A stretch of DNA of 29,353 nucleotides from a virus. This document shows positions 24,581 to 29,353 of this stretch, in pieces (the stretch's first letter is position 1; every line of letters begins with the position of its first letter). The position numbers were made by a program, and so were the translations under genes. The notes beneath the pieces are model-generated. The model made no database searches. It was given only the letters and a program-made list of their open reading frames with translations, and was not told where the DNA came from. The stretch lies in IMG/VR virus record IMGVR_UViG_3300044635_001017, positions 1-29,353 of that record, one strand, 5' to 3'.

Positions 24581-27097
24581 TTGGCTAAACTTACAAAAGA
24601 ACAACGAGATGAGCTAAGGGCTGCTTGTGAAGCAGACTTAGAGACTTTTGTGCGCGCCATTGCCCCTCACCGTGTATTGGGGGCTGTACACAGTGAGTTA
24701 TTTCGCTGGTGGCAACGGGAGGATGCCAAGGATAATCAGTTAGTGCTGTTACCCCGCGATCATGGAAAAAGCGCCATGATGGCCTATCGCGTAGCATGGT
24801 GGATTACCAAGCATCCTGACGCCACTGTTCTTTATGTGTCAGCTACAGCCAACCTTGCCGAGAAGCAACTTAAAGCCATTAAGGATATTCTTACTAGCGA
24901 CATCTATCGCTACCTTTGGCCTGAAATGATTAATGAGAATGAGGGTAAGCGAGAAAAGTGGTCTATGGACGCCATTGCTGTAGACCACCCAAAGCGTAAG
25001 GCAGAGGGTGTTCGTGATGACACTGTTAAAGCTGCCGGCATCACTGCTAACGTCACTGGCCTCCATTGCACTATTGCTGTGCTTGATGACGTTGTGGTGC
25101 CTGACAATGCTTATACAGAAACTGGACGAGAGCAAGTAAGGGCATTCTACTCACAACTATCTTCCATTGAATCTACAGGGGCTAAGGAATGGTGCGTAGG
25201 TACGCGCTATCATCCTGGCGACCTGTACAAAGATATGATGGAAATGGTGGAAATCTACTACAACAGGGAAACGGAAGAAGATGTTGAGTTGCCCGTGTAC
25301 GAGGTGTTTGAACGAGTGGTTGAGACTAATGGCGAGTTTCTATGGCCTAAGCAGCGCCGAAGCGATGGCAAAACATTTGGCTTTGACGAAAAAGAGTTAG
25401 CCCGTAAGAAAGCCAAATACCTAGATGTAACTCAGTTCTATTGTTTTACACCCGACACATTAGCATATACCGACCAAGGCCACAAACTTATTAGTAGTGT
25501 TGAAGTGGGCGACAGCTTTGGTGGCAATAAAGTAGCTAATAAATTTATTCGGGATATTGCGGAAGACATTGCCGAAGTAAGTGTTTATGGTGTGCCCCAC
25601 GCTATCAATGTTACCTATGGGCACAAATTTCCAATTAGGTCCAAGACAGTTAAAAAGGATTACGGCACTTCTAATAAACAAATCGGGGACTGGTTAAATA
25701 AACAAAAAACAGAACGGTGGTATTTAGCCCATTCGTTTGAAACTAAAGTTATAGACACACCATTTGAAGAAGATGTTTGGTGGCTTATTGGGCACTGGTT
25801 AGCTGAGGGATATGTCTGGAAGAAATATGTAGCTTTGTGCACAAGAAATCCACAAGAGAAGGGTATCCACGATAAGATTAACTCCATCTTACACAAATAT
25901 GGAATACACTCAATACAGACAGTAACTAAAGCTAATACTCGTATTTTTTTACTAGATTGGCCTGAACTACTTGCCTATTTGCGCAACTTTGGCTATTACA
26001 GTTATGGCAAACACCTAAATGATGAAGCTAAATATGCATCTAAGGAAAAGCAAGAACAACTTATTCAAGGTTATTTGTTAGGTGACGGGTTTACACTGAC
26101 TAACCAAGTTGGGTTTGGTATTACTTCAGTTAATTTACGCCTACTGGAAGAAATTAAAGATGTACTTCTTCGTCTAGGGCACATTCCTTACATTGTGCAA
26201 CTGTACGGAGAAGGTAGAGAAGCATTTGGGTATAAATGTAGGGAGTGTTTTAGCATTAGGTGGTATGGTACAACTAAGTCGCGTAACTTTATTGAAAATG
26301 GAACCTATTACCAACTCATTCAAAAAGTAATTCCCACTTGGTACAATGGGCCAGTACACACCCTAGAGGTGGAAAACACTCATCAATATAATGTGTATGG
26401 ACTTACTTGTCAAAACAGTCAATATTACAACAATCCTAACGCTGTAGAATTGTCCATCATTGACAAGAGTAGGTTTAACTATTACGAAAAGAGTAAGGTA
26501 GAAAACATTAGCGGCACTTGGCACATTGGCAATAAAGACCTTACCATTTATGCCGCTATGGATTTTGCCTATTCTATTAGTAATAGTGCTGACTACACGG
26601 CAATAGTGGTAGTGGGAGTAGACGAAGATTACAACTATTATGTTCTAGACATTGACAGGTTTAAGACTAATAAAATTAGCGTAATGTATGAGCATGCAGA
26701 AAAAGTCTACCGCAAGTGGCGTTTCCGCAAGTTGCGGGCTGAAGCTGTAGCTGCGCAACGCCTCATTGTACAGCAGTTCAAAGATTTTATGCGTAGCCAA
26801 TCTGTAGTGTTTTCCATTGACGAGTATTTTCCTCCTAAAACAATGAACAAGGCAGAACGCATTGCAAGCGTGCTAGAGCCACGTTATCAGAATGGGCAAA
26901 TGTTTCACTACCAAGGTGGCAACTGTCAAATTCTTGAAGAGGAATTGCTGATGAATAACCCGGAGCATGATGACGTAAAGGATGCTCTAGCCTCTTGTGT
27001 AGAAATTGCTAAACCCAGCATTTCTAGCACCAGTTGGTCACGTAAAGGAAACGTAGTGAACTTCAACAACAAGTGGGGTGGAGTGGCAATGCGATGA
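24581..27097 (+). CDS. terL: Terminase large subunit interrupted by an intein
   Basis: An 838-aa precursor: 287 + 226 extein residues (513 aa mature) around a 325-aa intein. The ATPase shows the terminase-style Walker A LLPRDHGKSAM and Walker B TIAVLDDVV (D169-D170), then CVGTRYHPGDLY (coupling/motif III region). After the intein the nuclease domain starts YAAMDFAYSISNSADYTAIV (first catalytic Asp) and ends with HDDVKDALA (another Asp). It powers DNA translocation into the capsid and cuts concatemers. The start is TTG 24581; no in-frame ATG occurs before residue 66, which is inside the ATPase domain. There is no ribosome site, so coupling to the 55-aa gene is likely. The end overlaps the portal start as ATGA. 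Confidence 0.92.
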   Translation: MAKLTKEQRDELRAACEADLETFVRAIAPHRVLGAVHSELFRWWQREDAKDNQLVLLPRDHGKSAMMAYRVAWWITKHPDATVLYVSATANLAEKQLKAIKDILTSDIYRYLWPEMINENEGKREKWSMDAIAVDHPKRKAEGVRDDTVKAAGITANVTGLHCTIAVLDDVVVPDNAYTETGREQVRAFYSQLSSIESTGAKEWCVGTRYHPGDLYKDMMEMVEIYYNRETEEDVELPVYEVFERVVETNGEFLWPKQRRSDGKTFGFDEKELARKKAKYLDVTQFYCFTPDTLAYTDQGHKLISSVEVGDSFGGNKVANKFIRDIAEDIAEVSVYGVPHAINVTYGHKFPIRSKTVKKDYGTSNKQIGDWLNKQKTERWYLAHSFETKVIDTPFEEDVWWLIGHWLAEGYVWKKYVALCTRNPQEKGIHDKINSILHKYGIHSIQTVTKANTRIFLLDWPELLAYLRNFGYYSYGKHLNDEAKYASKEKQEQLIQGYLLGDGFTLTNQVGFGITSVNLRLLEEIKDVLLRLGHIPYIVQLYGEGREAFGYKCRECFSIRWYGTTKSRNFIENGTYYQLIQKVIPTWYNGPVHTLEVENTHQYNVYGLTCQNSQYYNNPNAVELSIIDKSRFNYYEKSKVENISGTWHIGNKDLTIYAAMDFAYSISNSADYTAIVVVGVDEDYNYYVLDIDRFKTNKISVMYEHAEKVYRKWRFRKLRAEAVAAQRLIVQQFKDFMRSQSVVFSIDEYFPPKTMNKAERIASVLEPRYQNGQMFHYQGGNCQILEEELLMNNPEHDDVKDALASCVEIAKPSISSTSWSRKGNVVNFNNKWGGVAMR
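25442..26416 (+). mobile_element. Intein in terminase large subunit with LAGLIDADG endonuclease, ending Gln-Asn
   Basis: Residues 288-612 of the TerL ORF. Block A is CFTPDTLAYTDQGHKLISSV with Cys1. Block B is PHAINVTYGHKFPI (T-x-x-H). LAGLIDADG-type blocks are WLIGHWLAEGYV and GYLLGDGFTLT. Blocks F/G are HTLEVENTHQYNVYGLTCQN, followed by extein Ser. The extein rejoins as QFY-SQYYNNP, a conserved terminase stretch. The penultimate residue is Gln instead of the usual His. The insert is visibly AT-richer than the flanking terminase sequence, supporting a foreign source. Confidence 0.9.
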
Positions 27098-28857
27098 GTG
27101 TAATTTCCACCTATTACAACAACGACACCCTAGCTTGCCGCATTGTGGATATGTGGCAACGATGGGATGACGCGCGCTCAGTGTGGCGAGAGGATAAGCA
27201 AGAGTTGCGCCAATATCTTTTTGCTACGTCTACTCGCACCACTACTAATAATAAGTTGCCTTGGAAAAACTCTACGGTAACACCTAAACTCACCCAAATT
27301 CGTGACAACCTGCATGCCAATTACATGGCTGCTTTGTTTCCGAATGACGAATGGTTTTTTTGGGAATCCACTGACAAGAATGAAAACTTAGCAAAGAAGC
27401 GTAGAGCTATTGTTAGCTACATTAAACAGAAGTTGAAGGCGTCTAACTTTCAACTATTAGTTAGTCAACTGGTGTATGACTACATTGATTATGGTAATGT
27501 GTTTGCCACTTACGACTATGTACGTGACATTGTAAACATTGCTGACAACCCCGTAGAGCGTTACAAGGGCCCCCGCGCTTACCGCATTCATCCCAATGAC
27601 ATTGTGTTTAACCCTGCGGCTGAGTCATTTGAAAAGAGCCCTGCGGTTAGGCGTGTTCTACAATCCATTGGCGACTTCATGGTGGATGCTGAAACAAAAC
27701 CAGCATTAGGCTATGACAAAAGCATTGTTGCAAAAGCTATGCAGTTTCGTAGTGACTACCGTGAAAACGCAGAGTTTAAAAAGGAAATTAACCTAACCAT
27801 TGATGGCTTTGGCTCACTGTCTGAGTATATGGATAGTGACATGGTGGAGTTGCTAGAGTTTTGGGGAGACATTTACGACAAGGAAAACAAGAAGCTGCTG
27901 CGCAATCAGCGCATTACAGTGATTGACAGAAAATGGATATTGGCAAAAAAGACCAACGACAATTGGCTTGGTGGCAAGCCTATGCACCATTGTGGATGGC
28001 GTCTTCGTCCTGATAACCTATGGGCACAAGGGCCCCTAGACCAGCTAGTAGGAATGCAATATCGCATTGACCATTTGGAAAACCTCAAGGCTGACGTATT
28101 TGACCTCATTGCCCACCCTGTTATGAAAATAACGGGTACCACAGTAGAAGAGTTTGAATATGAGCCGGGAGCCACTGCTTTTTGTGGTGATGAGGGTGAT
28201 GTAGAGTTTCTGCGCCCTGACGCTACAGCATTAAATGCAGATATGCAAATTGCTGACCTAATGAACCGCATGGAAGAGTTGGCAGGTGCCCCTAAGCAAG
28301 CCATGGGCATTCGCACTCCTGGCGAAAAAACCAAATATGAAGTGCAGCAACTTGAAAATGCTGCCGGGCGTATTTTTCAAAGCAAGGTGAGTTGGCTAGA
28401 AAGAAACATTCTAGAGCCCGTTCTAAATGGTATGCTGGCTGAAGCCGTGCGTAATTTTGAAAATGTAGAAAGGGTGCGTGTTGTAGACGAAGAGTATGGT
28501 ACTGAAATGTTTGAAACCATCACCAAAGCTGACCTTATGGCAACAGGTAAGTTGTATCCAGTTGGCGCACGACATTTTGCAGAGCAAGCTAAGTTTGTTC
28601 AAGAACTAAGTCAAACCATTGCTGCCATTCAAGCGGCCCCCACTGTTGCCGCTCACATTAGTGGCAAGGCCATTGCCAAAGCTCTGGAAGAGAATTTGGG
28701 TTGGCACAAATATGGCATTGTGCGTGACAACGCAATGATTGTGGAGCAAGCTGAAACTCAACGTCTAATTCAACAAGTGCAAGAAGACTTAGTTGTGGAG
28801 AACACCGTAAATGAACAGCAACCTTCTGCGATGCCGCCCGGCGGACAGCAGCCCTGA
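27094..28857 (+). CDS. Portal (head-tail connector) protein
   Basis: A 587-aa protein opening MSVISTYYNNDTLACRIVDM, with LRQYLFATSTRTT, NLHANYMAALFPNDEWFFWE, and later HRIDHLENLKADVFD-type sequence (seen here as YRIDHLENLKADVFDLIAHP). The N-terminal 'W..R..W..Y..' helices, the NYM-x-x-LFPN segment and the long C-terminal helical region are those of podovirus-type head-tail connectors. It forms the dodecameric ring at the capsid vertex through which terminase pumps DNA. The start at 27094 is chosen by ATGA overlap with terL; an upstream in-frame codon is rejected. The gene sits in the canonical terL-portal-scaffold order. The C-terminal QQ/P-rich end overlaps the next gene. Confidence 0.85.
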   Translation: MSVISTYYNNDTLACRIVDMWQRWDDARSVWREDKQELRQYLFATSTRTTTNNKLPWKNSTVTPKLTQIRDNLHANYMAALFPNDEWFFWESTDKNENLAKKRRAIVSYIKQKLKASNFQLLVSQLVYDYIDYGNVFATYDYVRDIVNIADNPVERYKGPRAYRIHPNDIVFNPAAESFEKSPAVRRVLQSIGDFMVDAETKPALGYDKSIVAKAMQFRSDYRENAEFKKEINLTIDGFGSLSEYMDSDMVELLEFWGDIYDKENKKLLRNQRITVIDRKWILAKKTNDNWLGGKPMHHCGWRLRPDNLWAQGPLDQLVGMQYRIDHLENLKADVFDLIAHPVMKITGTTVEEFEYEPGATAFCGDEGDVEFLRPDATALNADMQIADLMNRMEELAGAPKQAMGIRTPGEKTKYEVQQLENAAGRIFQSKVSWLERNILEPVLNGMLAEAVRNFENVERVRVVDEEYGTEMFETITKADLMATGKLYPVGARHFAEQAKFVQELSQTIAAIQAAPTVAAHISGKAIAKALEENLGWHKYGIVRDNAMIVEQAETQRLIQQVQEDLVVENTVNEQQPSAMPPGGQQP

Positions 28858-29065
28858 AGAGTTTAAGAAAGCCTGGGATAACTCAGGCTACACATTAGAA
28901 GCCCTTTATAAGCTCCTAGAGGAGCAAATGGCTACTAATAATAGGGTGAGTAAGGATGACTTTGATTGTCCTAATCACTACGCAAAACTAGCCTATCAAG
29001 CTGGTTATTCTAACGCACTAGAAATGGTTAAAGACTTGTTGCCAGCTAGTGCTAAACCTAACTAA
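28811..29065 (+). CDS. 84-aa hypothetical protein between portal and scaffold
   Basis: Encodes MNSNLLRCRPADSSPEEFKK, AWDNSGYTLEALYKLLEEQM and a conserved-looking DDFDCPNHYAKLAYQAGYSN ALEMVKDLL part. Starts at 28811 inside the portal gene (47-nt overlap, other frame), with GGAG about 10 nt upstream; an internal ATG at 28928 behind GAGGAG would give a shorter form but cut the SGYTLEALYKLL helix. Small helical proteins at this place are common in podoviruses; function unknown. Confidence 0.72.
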   Translation: MNSNLLRCRPADSSPEEFKKAWDNSGYTLEALYKLLEEQMATNNRVSKDDFDCPNHYAKLAYQAGYSNALEMVKDLLPASAKPN

Positions 29066-29074
29066 GGAACATCA

Positions 29075-29353
29075 GTGACCACTGACACTATTTTCTCCGG
29101 TGAAGCCCAACCTAACCAAGGTAGCCAAACCACCCCGGCCAAGACAGAGGATACGGGACTGCTAACCGCCCTAGTTGGCGAGAAGCAAAAGTACAAGAGC
29201 GTCGAAGAGTTGGCAAAAGGTTATGCTAATGCTGACAGCCACATTAAGCGATTGGAAGAAGAAAACCGAAAGCTACGTGAGGCTCAAGTGGCTGCTGCCA
29301 CGCTTGACGATGTTCTAGAGAAGTTGCAAGCCAAGCAAGAGGTAAAGACCGAA
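29075..29353 (+). CDS. Scaffolding protein, N-terminal part
   Basis: Starts at GTG 29075 behind AAGGAACATCA and runs off the right edge (93 codons visible). The product starts MTTDTIFSGEAQPNQGSQTT and then has a LVGEKQKYKSVEELAKGYAN ADSHIKRLEEENRKLREAQ coiled-coil region. The 'LVGE..K(Y/F)KSVEELAKGY..AD.HI..LE.EN..LR' pattern and the place right after the portal are typical of capsid scaffolding proteins that shape the procapsid and are then lost. The major capsid gene should lie just beyond the window. Confidence 0.78.
   Translation, partial: MTTDTIFSGEAQPNQGSQTTPAKTEDTGLLTALVGEKQKYKSVEELAKGYANADSHIKRLEEENRKLREAQVAAATLDDVLEKLQAKQEVKTE

Overview
The window is part of the genome of a tailed double-stranded DNA bacteriophage. 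It carries a nearly complete leftward (minus-strand) replication and nucleotide-metabolism arm at about 1-18013. A gene-free control region of about 1.7 kb follows (18014-19722). A rightward (plus-strand) morphogenesis arm runs from 19723 to 29353. Terminase, portal, scaffold and tailspike genes make the phage assignment secure. A podovirus-like, B12-RNR-carrying phage of a proteobacterium is an inference, based on the portal/scaffold/tailspike style, the family A polymerase and the rrn-type boxA sequences. No RNA polymerase gene, integrase, lysis enzyme, tRNA or CRISPR array is visible.

Left arm, in order of transcription (high to low coordinates): small leader genes, including tiny membrane proteins; a terminator-like hairpin at 17321-17343; a 173-aa protein; an S4-like protein; a CobT-like protein with HEXXH and VWA elements beside a CobS-like AAA+ ATPase; a compact deaminase; four related 70-80-aa proteins; a zinc-ribbon/TOPRIM primase; three tandem 64-70-aa paralogs; a DnaB-like helicase with an intein in its P-loop; a family A DNA polymerase; a probable SSB; a Cas4-like Fe-S exonuclease; a metallophosphoesterase; more small paralogs; an HNH nuclease; MazG; and the start of an adenosylcobalamin-dependent ribonucleotide reductase. 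Most junctions are ATGA/GTGA/TAATG overlaps, so the arm reads as one translationally coupled operon. Several genes are too short for normal gene calling but have good ribosome binding sites.

The control region holds two boxA-like antitermination sequences on the minus strand, each followed by a hairpin. It also holds three GNRA-tetraloop hairpins, a 10-bp inverted repeat closing a 190-nt domain, C-rich iterons with G-quadruplex potential on the minus strand, a very AT-rich block with nested palindromes, and further direct repeats in front of the rightward genes. It probably contains the divergent promoters, a structured leader RNA and the replication origin.

Right arm: GIY-YIG nuclease, tailspike, holin-like protein, a small unknown, small terminase, small HNH protein, a 484-aa virion-type protein, a 55-aa protein, large terminase with a second intein, portal, an 84-aa protein and the start of the scaffold. 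Five homing or HNH-type nuclease elements in 29 kb make this a heavily colonised genome. The most notable points are the pairing of a B12-dependent RNR with CobS/CobT-like proteins, the two inteins in essential genes, and the structured boxA-containing leader upstream of an in-operon terminator.
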